From the NCBI RefSeq assembly GCF_030287445.1, contig NZ_JASVWB010000002.1:2170001-2234000 (forward strand): a stretch of DNA of 64,000 nt. Reading direction: 5' to 3'. Position numbers and translations under genes: made by a program. Within the stretch, counting starts at the first letter, position 1. Each line of letters opens with the position of its first letter. A model generated the notes under the pieces. That model searched no databases and was not told where the DNA came from. It worked only from the letters and a program-made list of their open reading frames with translations. The DNA comes from Streptomyces sp. ALI-76-A. GTDB lineage: Bacteria; Actinomycetota; Actinomycetes; Streptomycetales; Streptomycetaceae. Positions 26,661 through 35,332 of the stretch are shown in pieces.

Positions 26661-27656
26661 GTGATCGTCGACTGTGCCATCTACCGGGACGGAAACCGGA
26701 CGGCGGGTCCCGAGGACCTGTCCGACGCCCTCGCCGAGGCCCGGGCGGCGAGCGGGTTCGTGTGGATCGGGCTGCACGAGCCGTCCGAGGAGGAGTTCGA
26801 CCACGTCACCCGGGAGTTCGGGCTGCATCCCCTGGCGGTCGAGGACGCCCTGAAGGCCCATCAGCGGCCCAAGCTGGAGGTCTACGACGACTCCCTGTTC
26901 ATGGTCCTCAAGCCGGTGGCCTACGAGGCGGAGACCGACACCGTCTCCACCGGCGAGGTCATGCTCTTCCTCGGCGACTCCTTCGTGGTGACCGTCCGTC
27001 ACGGCGACGGCTCTCCGCTGGGCACCGTGCGGCGCCGGCTGGAGCAGGAGCACGAGATGCTCGGCAAGGGACCCACGGCCGTGCTGTACGCGGTCGCCGA
27101 CGCCGTCGTCGACCACTACCTCGACGTGGCCACCGAGTTGCAGACCGACCTGGAGGAGCTGGAGACGGAGGTGTTCTCGCCGGACGGCGGCGGTTCACGG
27201 AACACCGCGTCCCGCATCTACAACTTCAAGCGGCAGATCCTGGAGTTCCGCCGGGCCGGCGGACCGCTGGCACTGCCGCTGACCCGGCTGGCGGGCGCGG
27301 GGGGATTCGGCGGGGCGGTGCCGTTCGTCAACGACAAGGCGCGGCCCTTCTTCCGGGACGTGAACGACCACCTCACGCGCGTGAACGAGTCCGTGGAGGG
27401 GCTCGACCGCCTGGTCTCCGACATCCTCTCCGCCCATCTCGCGCAGATGAGCGTCCGGCAGAACGACGACATGCGGAAGATCTCCGCGTGGGCGGCCATG
27501 GCAGCGGTCCCCACGATGATCGCGGGGGTCTACGGCATGAACTTCGAGCACATGCCGGAGCTGCGGTGGGAGTGGTCGTACCCGGCGGTGATCGTGGTGA
27601 TGGCGGCCCTGGAGGTGTTTCTGTACCGGCTGTTCAAGCGCCGGGGCTGGCTCTAG
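26661..27656 (+). CDS. corA: CorA-family magnesium/cobalt channel
   Basis: 331 residues. A long soluble N-terminal funnel (1-265) includes FVWIGLHEPSEEEF and HPLAVEDALKAHQRPKLE. Two C-terminal membrane helices flank the pore signature YGMNFEHMPE (GMN about residue 291) and end in LFKRRGWL. Length is normal for CorA. It moves Mg2+ (or Co2+/Ni2+) down the membrane potential. The GTG start follows a weak GAGAAC region. It is divergent from the phosphatase gene, and that shared short promoter region is conserved in the neighbourhood as I recall it. Confidence 0.92.
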   Translation: MIVDCAIYRDGNRTAGPEDLSDALAEARAASGFVWIGLHEPSEEEFDHVTREFGLHPLAVEDALKAHQRPKLEVYDDSLFMVLKPVAYEAETDTVSTGEVMLFLGDSFVVTVRHGDGSPLGTVRRRLEQEHEMLGKGPTAVLYAVADAVVDHYLDVATELQTDLEELETEVFSPDGGGSRNTASRIYNFKRQILEFRRAGGPLALPLTRLAGAGGFGGAVPFVNDKARPFFRDVNDHLTRVNESVEGLDRLVSDILSAHLAQMSVRQNDDMRKISAWAAMAAVPTMIAGVYGMNFEHMPELRWEWSYPAVIVVMAALEVFLYRLFKRRGWL

Positions 27657-27707
27657 GCGGGCGAGCGCGGGGGCTGTGGCCGGGTGCGGGGCGGGTGCGG
27701 CCCCGGG

Positions 27708-28496
27708 TCAGGCGAACTCGGGGGCCGAGGCCACGGGGCCGCCCAGGGCGTCGCGTCGCTCCGGCATCCTGAGGGACACCATGCGACGCCAGCCACCGAG
27801 CCGCTCGTACGCGTACAGCGCGTGGATGCCCGCCGCGAGCGCCGCCGACTTGGCCTTCGGCCAGCCCAGGAGGCGGCCCATGTGGTCCATGACCGCGAGG
27901 CTGACGTCCCGGTAGACGCGGATCTCGGCGAGCGCGCACGCGCGCAGCGTGCGCTGGATGAGCCGTCCGTGCCCGGCGGCCGCGAAGCGCAGCAGCTCCT
28001 CGTGGGTGTACGCGAGGTGGTTGTCCTCGTCGGCGGAGATCATCCGTACGGCCCTGCCGACCTCGGGGTGGTCCGCGAAGTACCTCCGCAGCATCACCAT
28101 CTGGTCGGCGGCGCGCTGCTCGGTGACCCGGCTGTGCGCCAGGTACGTGATGATGTCCGGCAACGTGAGCGGCTGGTCGGCCTTGAGCTTCTCGTGCGCG
28201 AGGCCGATGCCGTCCTTCTCCAGCAGCATCGTGTAGTCCGTCTCGGGCGGCACCTCGACGGGCTGGAGGCCGCGCTTCCTCAGCAGGGCGTTGAAGATCC
28301 GGCCGTGCTTGTCCTCGTCGGCCCCGTGCCGGGTGATCTTCGGGGCGAGAGCACGCTGGCTCTCCGGTACGAGCGCCGCGATCCGCGCGTTCTCCCAGCC
28401 GCCCTGGGACTCCCCGCTGGCCGCGATGGAACAGAAGAGCTGGAACGACCCGTCGTTGTCGACGATCTCCTGGAACAGGCTCTTGGCCGAAAGCAT
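27708..28496 (-). CDS. Ferritin-like (di-iron) domain protein
   Basis: 262 residues. Four-helix-bundle pattern with carboxylate/histidine ligands: SIAASGESQGGWEN, ITRHGADEDKHGRIF (ExxH-type pair DEDKH), SRVTEQRAADQM and MISADEDNHLAYTHEELL (second DEDNH pair). This resembles rubrerythrin- and MiaE-like di-iron proteins. No rubredoxin cysteines are present. The role could be iron oxidation or an oxygenase; sequence alone does not decide. The ATG at 28496 is preferred because GAGAGG lies eight bases upstream; a GTG nine bases further out is possible. Confidence 0.85.
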   Translation of the reverse strand: MLSAKSLFQEIVDNDGSFQLFCSIAASGESQGGWENARIAALVPESQRALAPKITRHGADEDKHGRIFNALLRKRGLQPVEVPPETDYTMLLEKDGIGLAHEKLKADQPLTLPDIITYLAHSRVTEQRAADQMVMLRRYFADHPEVGRAVRMISADEDNHLAYTHEELLRFAAAGHGRLIQRTLRACALAEIRVYRDVSLAVMDHMGRLLGWPKAKSAALAAGIHALYAYERLGGWRRMVSLRMPERRDALGGPVASAPEFA

Positions 28497-28650
28497 CGTT
28501 GGCACCTCTCTGCAGGGCTCCGCAGAGAACGAGTCAAGTCCGAACGAAGGGGGGCGGCAACACCTGTGTCGGACAACTCCGCCAAAAGAATGACACCTGG
28601 GGCCGCGTGCGGGCGTAACCGCACGGACTCCGGCGCGTTGTGCTGCGTGA

Positions 28651-28691
28651 CGGCCGTGGCGGGGAAGACCCCCGAGCCCCCACCACGGCCG
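28651..28691 (-). terminator. Hairpin downstream of the F420-type oxidoreductase
   Basis: Arms 28651-28659 and 28683-28691 pair perfectly, and G/C runs inside can extend the stem. It lies 65 bp past the oxidoreductase stop and before the ferritin-like gene. Confidence 0.7.
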
Positions 28692-28755
28692 CGGAAACCT
28701 CCGGTGGTGCCGTGCGCGCCCGGTGCCGCTCGTCCGGTGCCGGGCGCGTCGCCGC

Positions 28756-29811
28756 TCATGCCAGCCCGGACCGCTCCAGGGCCTCGGTGCCGGCGCGGAG
28801 CGAGGCCAGCCGTTCGTCGAGGGTGAAGCCCGCGGGGGCGAGGCTCAGGGTGGTGACCCCGACCTCGGCGTAGGCCTTCATCCGGTCCGCGATGCGGTCG
28901 ACGGAGCCGAGCAGGGTCGTCTTGTCGATCAGGTCGTGCGGTACGGCCGCGGCCGCGCCCTGCTTGTCGCCCGACAGGTAGTTGTCCTGGATCTCGGCGG
29001 CTTCCTTCTCGTACCCCATGCGCCGGGCCAGCTGGTTGTAGAAGTTCTGCTTGGGGCTGCCCATGCCGCCGACGTACAGCGCGGTGTACGGGCGGAAGGT
29101 GTCGGCGAGGGTGGTGACGTCCTTGTCGTCGCCGACAGCCAGGGGCAGGGTCGGGCAGACGTCGAAGCCGTCCAGGGTCTTGCCGGCCTTCTCGCGGCCG
29201 GCCCGCAGGTAGGAGATCGCGGTGTCCTCGAGGTGGTCGGCCGAGGGGAAGATCAGCAGGGCGCCGTCGGCGATCTCACCGGTCTGTTCGAGGTTCTTGG
29301 GGCCGATCGCGGCGATGTAGAGCGGGATGTGCTCGCGCTCCGGGTGCACGGTGAGCTTGATGGGCTTGCCGGGGCCGCCGGGAAGGGGCAGGGTCCAGTG
29401 CTCGCCCTCGTAGGACAGGCGCTCGCGGGTCATCGCCTTGCGGACGATCTCGACGTACTCGCGGGTGCGGGAGAGCGGCTTGTCGAACTTGACGCCGTAC
29501 CAGCCCTCGGAGACCTGGGGGCCGGAGACGCCGAGGCCGAGGCGGAAGCGGCCGCCGGAGAGCGAGTCGAGGGTGGCGGCGGTCATCGCGGTCATCGCCG
29601 GCTGGCGGGCCGGGATCTGGAAGATGGCCGAGCCCACGTCGATGCGGTCGGTCTGGGCGGCGACCCAGGTGAGCACGGTGGCCGCGTCGGAGCCGTAGGC
29701 CTCGGCGGCCCAGCAGACGGCGTAGCCGAGGCGGTCGGCCTCCTTGGCCACGGCGAGATTGTCCGCGTCCATGCCGGCACCCCAGTAGCCGAGGTTGATC
29801 CCGAGCTGCAT
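28756..29811 (-). CDS. LLM-class F420-dependent oxidoreductase
   Basis: 351 residues, a luciferase-like TIM barrel: LGINLGYWGAGMDADNLAVAKEADRLGY at the N-terminus, then VLTWVAAQTDRIDVGSAIFQIPARQPAM, SGGRFRLGLGVSGPQVSEGWYG and PLYIAAIGPKNLEQTGEIADG. These blocks mark the F420-using group (Rv-type LLM enzymes) rather than FMN luciferases. Substrate unknown. The ATG is 15 bp from a TTACCGATCAGTAACG element that may belong to its promoter. It is divergent from the aldo/keto reductase. Confidence 0.92.
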   Translation of the reverse strand: MQLGINLGYWGAGMDADNLAVAKEADRLGYAVCWAAEAYGSDAATVLTWVAAQTDRIDVGSAIFQIPARQPAMTAMTAATLDSLSGGRFRLGLGVSGPQVSEGWYGVKFDKPLSRTREYVEIVRKAMTRERLSYEGEHWTLPLPGGPGKPIKLTVHPEREHIPLYIAAIGPKNLEQTGEIADGALLIFPSADHLEDTAISYLRAGREKAGKTLDGFDVCPTLPLAVGDDKDVTTLADTFRPYTALYVGGMGSPKQNFYNQLARRMGYEKEAAEIQDNYLSGDKQGAAAAVPHDLIDKTTLLGSVDRIADRMKAYAEVGVTTLSLAPAGFTLDERLASLRAGTEALERSGLA

Positions 29812-30003
29812 GCCGAATCCCCTTACCGATCAGTAACGTCCTTGCGGGAGACCTTAGCGCGTGCCCGCGGCGGCGGCGGGCGCGGTGCGCCGCCCGCGAC
29901 GGCCCGTGCCCCGCACGCTCGGGCCGTCCGGCACCCGAGGCTGGGGAAACTGGTTGTCCACAGGCCCCCACACGCCAGGTTCCGGCCAGTAATCTCGGCG
30001 TTC

Positions 30004-30987
30004 ATGGAGCAGAGGCATCTCGGCCGCACCGGCCTGCGTGTGTCCCGGATCGGGCTCGGCACCCTGACCTGGGGCCGGGACACCGACGAGCACGACGCGG
30101 CGGACCTCTTGAAGACGTTCTGGGAAGCGGGCGGGAGCCTCGTCGACACGGCGGACGTGTACGGCGACGGAGAGGCCGAGTACCTGCTCGGACGTCTCGT
30201 AGAAGGCCTCGTCCCGCGCCGGGACCTGGTCATCTCGACGAAGGCCGGCAGCGTGCCGGACCCCGACCGGCGGTTCGACGGCTCGCGCGGCCACCTGCTC
30301 GCCGCGCTGGACGCCTCCCTCGCCCGGCTCGGCACGGACTACGTCGACGTGTGGCACATCCACGCCTTCGACCCGGACACCCCGCTGGAGGAGACCCTCC
30401 AGGCGCTGGACCTGGCCGTCAGCAGCGGCCGGGCCCGGTATGCCGGGGTGTCCAACTTCTGTGGCTGGCAGCTCGCCAAGGCGGCCACCTGGCAGCTGGC
30501 GGCGCCGGGCACCCGCACCCGGCTGGCCAGCACACAGCTGGAGTACTCGCTGCTCCAGCGCGGTGTCGAGCGCGAGGTGCTGCCGGCCGCGCTGGACCTC
30601 GGCATCGGCATGCTGCCCTCGTCGCCGCTCGGGCGCGGGGTGCTCACCGGCAAGTACCGGAACGGCACCCCGGCCGACTCGCGGGGTGCCTCGGAGCATC
30701 TGGCGCCGTTCATCGCGCCGTACCTCGACGACACGGCGACCCGGATCGTGGACGCCGTGACGACGGCGGCGGACGGGCTGGCGGTGACGCCCCTCCAGGT
30801 GGCCCTCGCCTGGGTCCGGGACCGGCCGGGCGTGGCCGCGCCGATCGTCGGCGCGCGCAACGCGCAGCAGCTCACGGCCGCGTTGTCAGTGGAGGCCCTT
30901 AGTCTTCCTGACGAGATCTGCCGGGCGCTCGACGACGTGTCGGCGCCCGTGCACCGCTATCCCGATCACGACTGGAGCACGCTGTGA
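30004..30987 (+). CDS. Aldo/keto reductase
   Basis: 327 residues. The (beta/alpha)8 AKR tetrad is visible: Asp and Tyr in LVDTADVYGDGEAE (about 45-57), Lys in LVISTKAGS (about 80) and His in VDVWHIHAFDP (about 117). NADPH-binding elements are LPSSPLGRGVLTGKY and PIVGARNAQQL near the end. It reduces an aldehyde or ketone that cannot be specified. The ATG at 30004 begins the family's MEQRHLGRTGLRVS signature. The frame runs open far upstream, but that part is antisense to the LLM gene. Its stop overlaps the next start (GTGA). Confidence 0.93.
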   Translation: MEQRHLGRTGLRVSRIGLGTLTWGRDTDEHDAADLLKTFWEAGGSLVDTADVYGDGEAEYLLGRLVEGLVPRRDLVISTKAGSVPDPDRRFDGSRGHLLAALDASLARLGTDYVDVWHIHAFDPDTPLEETLQALDLAVSSGRARYAGVSNFCGWQLAKAATWQLAAPGTRTRLASTQLEYSLLQRGVEREVLPAALDLGIGMLPSSPLGRGVLTGKYRNGTPADSRGASEHLAPFIAPYLDDTATRIVDAVTTAADGLAVTPLQVALAWVRDRPGVAAPIVGARNAQQLTAALSVEALSLPDEICRALDDVSAPVHRYPDHDWSTL

Positions 30988-33197
30988 GCACGGAGCCGGA
31001 GTCCGCCGAGGACGCGCAGGACACCGAGCCGGAGACGCCGGGCACCGCGGAGGAGAGCGCCACGGAGGAGAGCGCCGAGGCGGTAGCACCGGGTGCCCCC
31101 CAGGACGCGGTGGAGGACGGCGGACCGTCCGACAGCGCGGGGGAAGCCGGTGCGGACGCGCGGAAGCTGTCCGAGGCCGAGGCCGAGCTCGCCGCCCAGC
31201 GGCTCGAACGGGAGCGGATCGAGCAGCGCAAGGCCGAGAAGAAGGGGCCCATCCCCGCCGGGACCAAGCTCAGCGGGACGGCCGCCGACCTGCTCGCGGC
31301 CGTCCGGGCCGTGGAGAGCGGCGAGAAGCCGGCGGCGGCGGTCTTTGCCGAGCCCGCACCCCGTCGTTCCGCGCCCGAACCGAGCCCGCGGCCGGTCGCC
31401 GTCGAGGTGACCGCCGCTCCGGCGGCTCCGGCACCGGACGTCGTCGCGGCCGTGCGGGGTGTGCTGGCCGAGGGCGGTGCGCCGGGCGCCCTCGCGGCAC
31501 AGGTCGCCGCGGTCCTCGGTGAGGGGGCCGCCGACCGGCTGCGGGCGGATCCCTGGCAGTTGCTGCGGGTCGGCGGGGTCCGGCCCGAGCAGGCCGACGG
31601 GTTCGCGCGGGCGCTGCTGGACGCGGAGAGCGGCCCGGACGACGAACGGCGTGGCCGGGCGGTCACCGTCTGGCTGCTGGAGCAGGCCGCGCTCGCCGGG
31701 CACACCGCCCTCGAGATGCCGGCGCTCACCGCGGCACTGGCCCAGCGGGGCGTGCCGGACCCGGACGCGGCCGTGCAGGACGCCCTCGCCGAGGGTGAGG
31801 CCCTGGCCTTCCAGGACGTGCTCGACCCGACCGCGCCCGAACCGGAGGAGCCCCAGGGGGACGAGGAGCGGCCGGTCCGTGTCCTCGTCGGACTGGAGCG
31901 GTACGCCCTCGCGGAGGAGAGCCTCGCCGACGGACTGGCCCGGCAGGTCAACTCCGTGCCGAAGGAGGACGGTTCGGGGGCGGAGTGGGAGCGGGCCGCG
32001 GAGTCGGCCGGTGGGTCAGCCGCCGAGCTGATCCGCGCGGTCGCCCGCCACGGGCTGGTGCTGCACACCGGCGGGGAGGCCGCGCTGGCCGAGCCCGCCG
32101 CGCTGGTGCGCGCGGCCGAGGGCCTGGGGCTGCGCGCCTGGGCCGCCGCCCACACCCCGGACGGGCGGGACCGCTTCGCGGCGCTGCTCGGCGGGGCGGC
32201 GGAGCCGGAGGACGCGCCCGACGGCCCGGACGGCGGCTCCCACGGTGTCGTGACCCTCGCCGGGCTGCTGGCCGGGGCCGAGGGGCCGGGCCGGGACGCC
32301 GAGGGCACGCTGAACCTCGACCTGCTCGTCGTGCTGGACGCGCCGCAGCTGGATGTGGAGACGGCGGCACTGCTGACGGAGTCCCTGCCGGACGGAGCCC
32401 GGCTGGTGCTGGCCGGGGATCCGGCGGTGCTGTGGTCCGTCGGCCCCGGACGGGTGTTCGCGGACCTGCTGGCCGCGCGGGTCTGCCCGCAGGTCGCCTC
32501 GCGGCGGCCGGATCCCGGGCCGCTGGGTGAGCTGGTCTCCGGGATCGGCGTGGGTGAGCTGAACCAGGTCGAGGCGCCGGGCAAGGAGGTCGTGATCGTG
32601 CCGGTGCGGGACGCGGGCGAGGCGGTGCACCGGACCGTGCAGCTCGTCGCGGACTCGGTGCCGCGGGCCATCGGCGTCCCGGCCGAGGAGACCCAGGTGA
32701 TCACGCCGGGCCACGGCGGCGCGGTCGGCACCCGGGCCCTGAACGCGGCCCTCAAGGAACGGCTCAACCCCGGACCGGGCCGGTTCGGCGGCTTCGACCC
32801 CGGTGACCGGATCGCCTACTCCCCCGCGCCGGGGCGTACGCTGCCGGGCCGCGTGGTCACGGCCGACGCGGACGGGCTGCATCTGTCGTGCGCGGGTGAG
32901 GCCGTCGTCGTCCCGAAGGAGCGGGTGGAGCAGTCCGTGCGGCACGGGTGGGCGCTGACCGCGCACCAGGCCGTGGGAGGGCGGTGGCCGGCGGTGGTCG
33001 TGGTACTGCCCGGTGACGCGGCGCAGGCCCTGAGCCGGCCGTGGGTCTACACCGCGTTCGGGCGGGCGGGGCGGCATCTGTCCGTGGTGCACGGCGTGGA
33101 GCAGGCGCTGCCCCGGGCGGTGGCCGAGGTGCCCGCCAAACCGCGCACGACGCGCCTGCCCGTCCTGCTGGCTCCACAGGTGCCGGTCGCCGACTGA
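30984..33197 (+). CDS. RecD-like/helix-hairpin-helix protein with degenerate helicase core
   Basis: 737 residues. Residues 1-60 are acidic and disordered, followed by a Glu/Lys-rich coiled segment. About 150-290 contain the helix-hairpin-helix and winged parts of RecD2 (ADRLRADPWQLLRVGGVRPEQADGFARAL). The helicase half keeps a Walker-B-like LLVVLDAPQLD, and near the C-terminus the RecD motif VI relative LTAHQAVGGRWPAVVVVLP with RAGRHLSVVHG. However, where RecD has GGPGTGKT there is LVLHTGGEAALAEP, so no Walker A. It is probably not an ATP-driven helicase. The GTG start overlaps the aldo/keto reductase stop. Confidence 0.8.
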   Translation: MSTEPESAEDAQDTEPETPGTAEESATEESAEAVAPGAPQDAVEDGGPSDSAGEAGADARKLSEAEAELAAQRLERERIEQRKAEKKGPIPAGTKLSGTAADLLAAVRAVESGEKPAAAVFAEPAPRRSAPEPSPRPVAVEVTAAPAAPAPDVVAAVRGVLAEGGAPGALAAQVAAVLGEGAADRLRADPWQLLRVGGVRPEQADGFARALLDAESGPDDERRGRAVTVWLLEQAALAGHTALEMPALTAALAQRGVPDPDAAVQDALAEGEALAFQDVLDPTAPEPEEPQGDEERPVRVLVGLERYALAEESLADGLARQVNSVPKEDGSGAEWERAAESAGGSAAELIRAVARHGLVLHTGGEAALAEPAALVRAAEGLGLRAWAAAHTPDGRDRFAALLGGAAEPEDAPDGPDGGSHGVVTLAGLLAGAEGPGRDAEGTLNLDLLVVLDAPQLDVETAALLTESLPDGARLVLAGDPAVLWSVGPGRVFADLLAARVCPQVASRRPDPGPLGELVSGIGVGELNQVEAPGKEVVIVPVRDAGEAVHRTVQLVADSVPRAIGVPAEETQVITPGHGGAVGTRALNAALKERLNPGPGRFGGFDPGDRIAYSPAPGRTLPGRVVTADADGLHLSCAGEAVVVPKERVEQSVRHGWALTAHQAVGGRWPAVVVVLPGDAAQALSRPWVYTAFGRAGRHLSVVHGVEQALPRAVAEVPAKPRTTRLPVLLAPQVPVAD

Positions 33198-33215
33198 CCA
33201 CCCCCGCCACAGAAC

Positions 33216-33255
33216 GGCGGCGGCCCCGGAGAGTCTCCCCTCCGGGGCCACCGCC
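33216..33255. terminator. Bidirectional hairpin after the RecD-like gene
   Basis: 16-bp arms (33216-33231 with 33240-33255) with a single mismatch and an 8-base loop, between two convergent genes. Confidence 0.85.
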
Positions 33256-33288
33256 CTCATCGCCGTCGCGGGCGCGGTCCGCGGGTGG

Positions 33289-33984
33289 TCAGCGTTCCGC
33301 GTCCAGGGGCTCCAGGTCCTCGTCCTCGTCCAGCTCCGTGTCGAGGTCGTCCACGACGTCGTCGGCGTCGTCGTCGATCTCCTCGTCGAAGACGGCGCTG
33401 ACGTCGAAGCGGCAGACCACCCGCTGCGCGTCGGCGTGCTCGAACGGGGCCTCCAGCCACTCGCCGGGCTCGGCCGGTTCGTCGGCGGCCGTCACCCAGA
33501 GCGTGGAGTCGCCCTCCTCCAGGCCGAACTCCTTGTGCCGGGAGGCGATCTCGTCCGGTTCGAACTCGCCGAACAGGAGCCCGAGGGCGCCATGGACGGT
33601 GCCGGACGCCTCCGTGCCGGAGCCGGCGTCGTCGTCCGCCGCCTCGATCCGGTGGGCCTGTGCCAGCAGCCGCTGCGGTTCCACCACCGCGTAGTCGCGG
33701 CGGATCAGCACGCTGAGGGCGTTCGGCTCGTCGGGGCCCCGGTAGGGCGGGAGCGAGTCGTCGGCTCCGGGGATCTCGAAGGGCGTGACCTCGTCGTATC
33801 GGTCGTAGAGCAGCTCGTCGTACGTCTCGGCGGCCGCGGCCAGCTCGTTGAACGCCTCGTAGACGGCCGGGTCGTCCTCCCCGGACCTGCGTTCGACCGC
33901 GGCCAGGTGGCGGTCGAGCGCGGTCTTGACCGCCTCGGCGGCGGCTCGTACCTCGGCAGCGGTGGGCTGCGCAGCATCAGACAT
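33289..33984 (-). CDS. Acidic conserved protein of unknown function
   Basis: 231 residues from the ATG at 33984. The N-terminal half is helical (AAEVRAAAEAVKTALDRHLAAVERRSGEDDPAVYEAFNEL), a central part is alpha/beta (YDEVTPFEIPGADDSLPPY, NALSVLIRRDYAVVE), and the last 35 residues are almost all Asp/Glu. No catalytic motif is recognised. It is divergent from the DUF5703 gene with only 47 bp between starts. Streptomyces homologues are annotated as hypothetical in my memory. Confidence 0.82.
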   Translation of the reverse strand: MSDAAQPTAAEVRAAAEAVKTALDRHLAAVERRSGEDDPAVYEAFNELAAAAETYDELLYDRYDEVTPFEIPGADDSLPPYRGPDEPNALSVLIRRDYAVVEPQRLLAQAHRIEAADDDAGSGTEASGTVHGALGLLFGEFEPDEIASRHKEFGLEEGDSTLWVTAADEPAEPGEWLEAPFEHADAQRVVCRFDVSAVFDEEIDDDADDVVDDLDTELDEDEDLEPLDAER

Positions 33985-34031
33985 ACCGCAGACGCTATCC
34001 GTACCGGGCCTCTGCCCGCACAATAGATGCG

Positions 34032-34220
34032 ATGCCGGAATACGAATTTGTCGACGTGTACGTGCCGCGCGGGGTCTCCCGCAAGGACGCCACCCGTCTG
34101 CTGACGGACCATGCCGAGTACGGTCACTGGGAGTTGGACCGCCTCAGCCTGCTGCGTGACGGCAGCCGCAGGGTGCGGCTGCGACGTCGGATCATCCGCC
34201 AGGTACGCGCCACCTGGTGA
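34032..34220 (+). CDS. DUF5703 family small protein
   Basis: 62 residues, MPEYEFVDVYVPRGVSRKDATRLL..., ending RVRLRRRIIRQVRATW. The chain is strongly basic at its C-terminus. This short, highly conserved actinobacterial family has no known function. It has its own promoter region shared with the divergent acidic protein and is followed by a hairpin. Confidence in its being a gene is high because the sequence is distinctive despite the short length. Confidence 0.85.
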   Translation: MPEYEFVDVYVPRGVSRKDATRLLTDHAEYGHWELDRLSLLRDGSRRVRLRRRIIRQVRATW

Positions 34221-34240
34221 GCCGAGGCGACGGGACGGGA

Positions 34241-34264
34241 CGGGCCCCACCAGGGCGGGGCCCG
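34241..34264. terminator. Hairpin between DUF5703 gene and chpC
   Basis: 8-bp perfect stem (34241-34248 with 34257-34264) and 8-base loop between convergent genes. Confidence 0.65.
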
Positions 34265-34329
34265 CTCCGTCGCGTGCACGGCCGGCGTTCCGTGCGCGGT
34301 ACTCCCGCCCCGGTGGGCGGCGTGCGGTC

Positions 34330-35148
34330 CTACGCAGCCGCGCGCGCCTTGCGGTAGAGCACGGCGCCCGCCAGCAGGGCGCCCGCGCCCAGGGGCAGAG
34401 TGAGGCCCATCGGCAGGTCGCTGCCGGTGTGCGCGAGCTGCGCGGCACCCCCGGACTGGCCGAGGGCCCGCGCTCCGGGCTGGTCGGCGCGCGCGGAACC
34501 GCCCGGTGCCCGGTCGCCCGCGACGGACACGGCACCGGGGCGGCTGGGTTCCACCGGGTCGCCCGGCCGGCCGGGGTGTTCCTGGCCGCCCGGCTGCTCG
34601 GAGCCGCCGGGCCGGACCGGACCGTCGCCGCCCGGCGGCGTGCCGGGCCGACCGCCGCCGTAACCGCCCCCGTCGGCGCAGTCGTTGGCGGTGGCGGCGT
34701 TGCCGATCCCGATGATGTCGACGCTGTTGCCGCACACGTTGACCGGCGCGTGGACCGGAACCTCGACGTGATTGCCGGAGCCGACACCCGGCGAGCCGCC
34801 GGTGTGACCGCCGGCGTGCGAACCCCCTGAGCCGCCCTGGCCGCCGGAGCCGCCGTGCCCGCCGGAGTCGCCGTGTCCGCCGGACGCGCCGCCGCCGGAC
34901 CTGACGCCGGTGTTGACGCACTTGTTGCCGATCGCCGGGTTGAGCACCCCGACGACGTTGACCGTGTTGCCGCACACGTTCACCGGCGCGTGCAAGGGCG
35001 CCTGCACGGTGTTGCCCGACAGCACGCCGGGCGAGCCGGCGCTCGTGCCGCTCGCGCCCGAGCCGGCGTGCGCGGCACCGCCGGTGGCCGCGATCACGCC
35101 GGTCGCGGCGGCCATGGTCATCAGGCCCTTGCGGGTGACCTGTCGCAT
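34330..35148 (-). CDS. chpC: Long chaplin ChpC, sortase-anchored
   Basis: 272 residues. A signal peptide (1-28, ending GGAAHAG) is followed by two chaplin domains: SPGVLSGNTVQAPLHAPVNV...VLNPAIGNKCVN and SPGVGSGNHVEVPVHAPVNV...NDCADG, each with the paired cysteines and amyloidogenic core. They are separated by a Gly/Ser/His-rich linker. A Pro/Gly/Glu-rich wall-spanning stretch leads to the sorting signal LAHTG, a membrane helix and YRKARAAA. Sortase E enzymes attach such long chaplins to peptidoglycan, where they coat aerial hyphae. CAGGGA precedes the ATG. It is cotranscribed with or just downstream of chpH, as in S. coelicolor. Confidence 0.95.
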   Translation of the reverse strand: MRQVTRKGLMTMAAATGVIAATGGAAHAGSGASGTSAGSPGVLSGNTVQAPLHAPVNVCGNTVNVVGVLNPAIGNKCVNTGVRSGGGASGGHGDSGGHGGSGGQGGSGGSHAGGHTGGSPGVGSGNHVEVPVHAPVNVCGNSVDIIGIGNAATANDCADGGGYGGGRPGTPPGGDGPVRPGGSEQPGGQEHPGRPGDPVEPSRPGAVSVAGDRAPGGSARADQPGARALGQSGGAAQLAHTGSDLPMGLTLPLGAGALLAGAVLYRKARAAA

Positions 35149-35189
35149 TGCTGAATCCCTGTCTTCGACCTTGTCCCGAATTCTCGACG

Positions 35190-35263
35190 TTCGAAAGAAC
35201 CGCTCCGAAAAGAACCGTTCCGAAAAGAACCACTACGAAAAGGCCCGTTCGGAAAAGGCCCGT
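35190..35263. repeat. Five 15-bp direct repeats in the chpH-chpC gap
   Basis: Five tandem copies (units beginning at 35190, 35204, 35219, 35234 and 35249) of the form TCCGAAAAGAACCGT; the last two read AAAAGGCCCGT. The first copy is one base short. They lie in the chpC leader on the reverse strand. The last copy merges into the chpH terminator stem. Confidence 0.85.
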
Positions 35264-35304
35264 CGGCCCCGGAGCGCATGGCGCGCGCTCCGGGGCCGAC
35301 GGGC
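35258..35304 (-). terminator. chpH terminator
   Basis: Perfect 20-bp stem (35258-35277 with 35285-35304) and 7-base loop, 29 bp after the chpH stop and before chpC. Confidence 0.88.
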
Positions 35305-35332
35305 TCAGCCCCCTACGGGGCGATACACGACG

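Noticed and set aside
35190..35263. CRISPR array
   Set aside because: Units are 15 bp, contiguous and without spacers; no cas gene nearby. The same holds for the 56-bp and 63-bp repeats.
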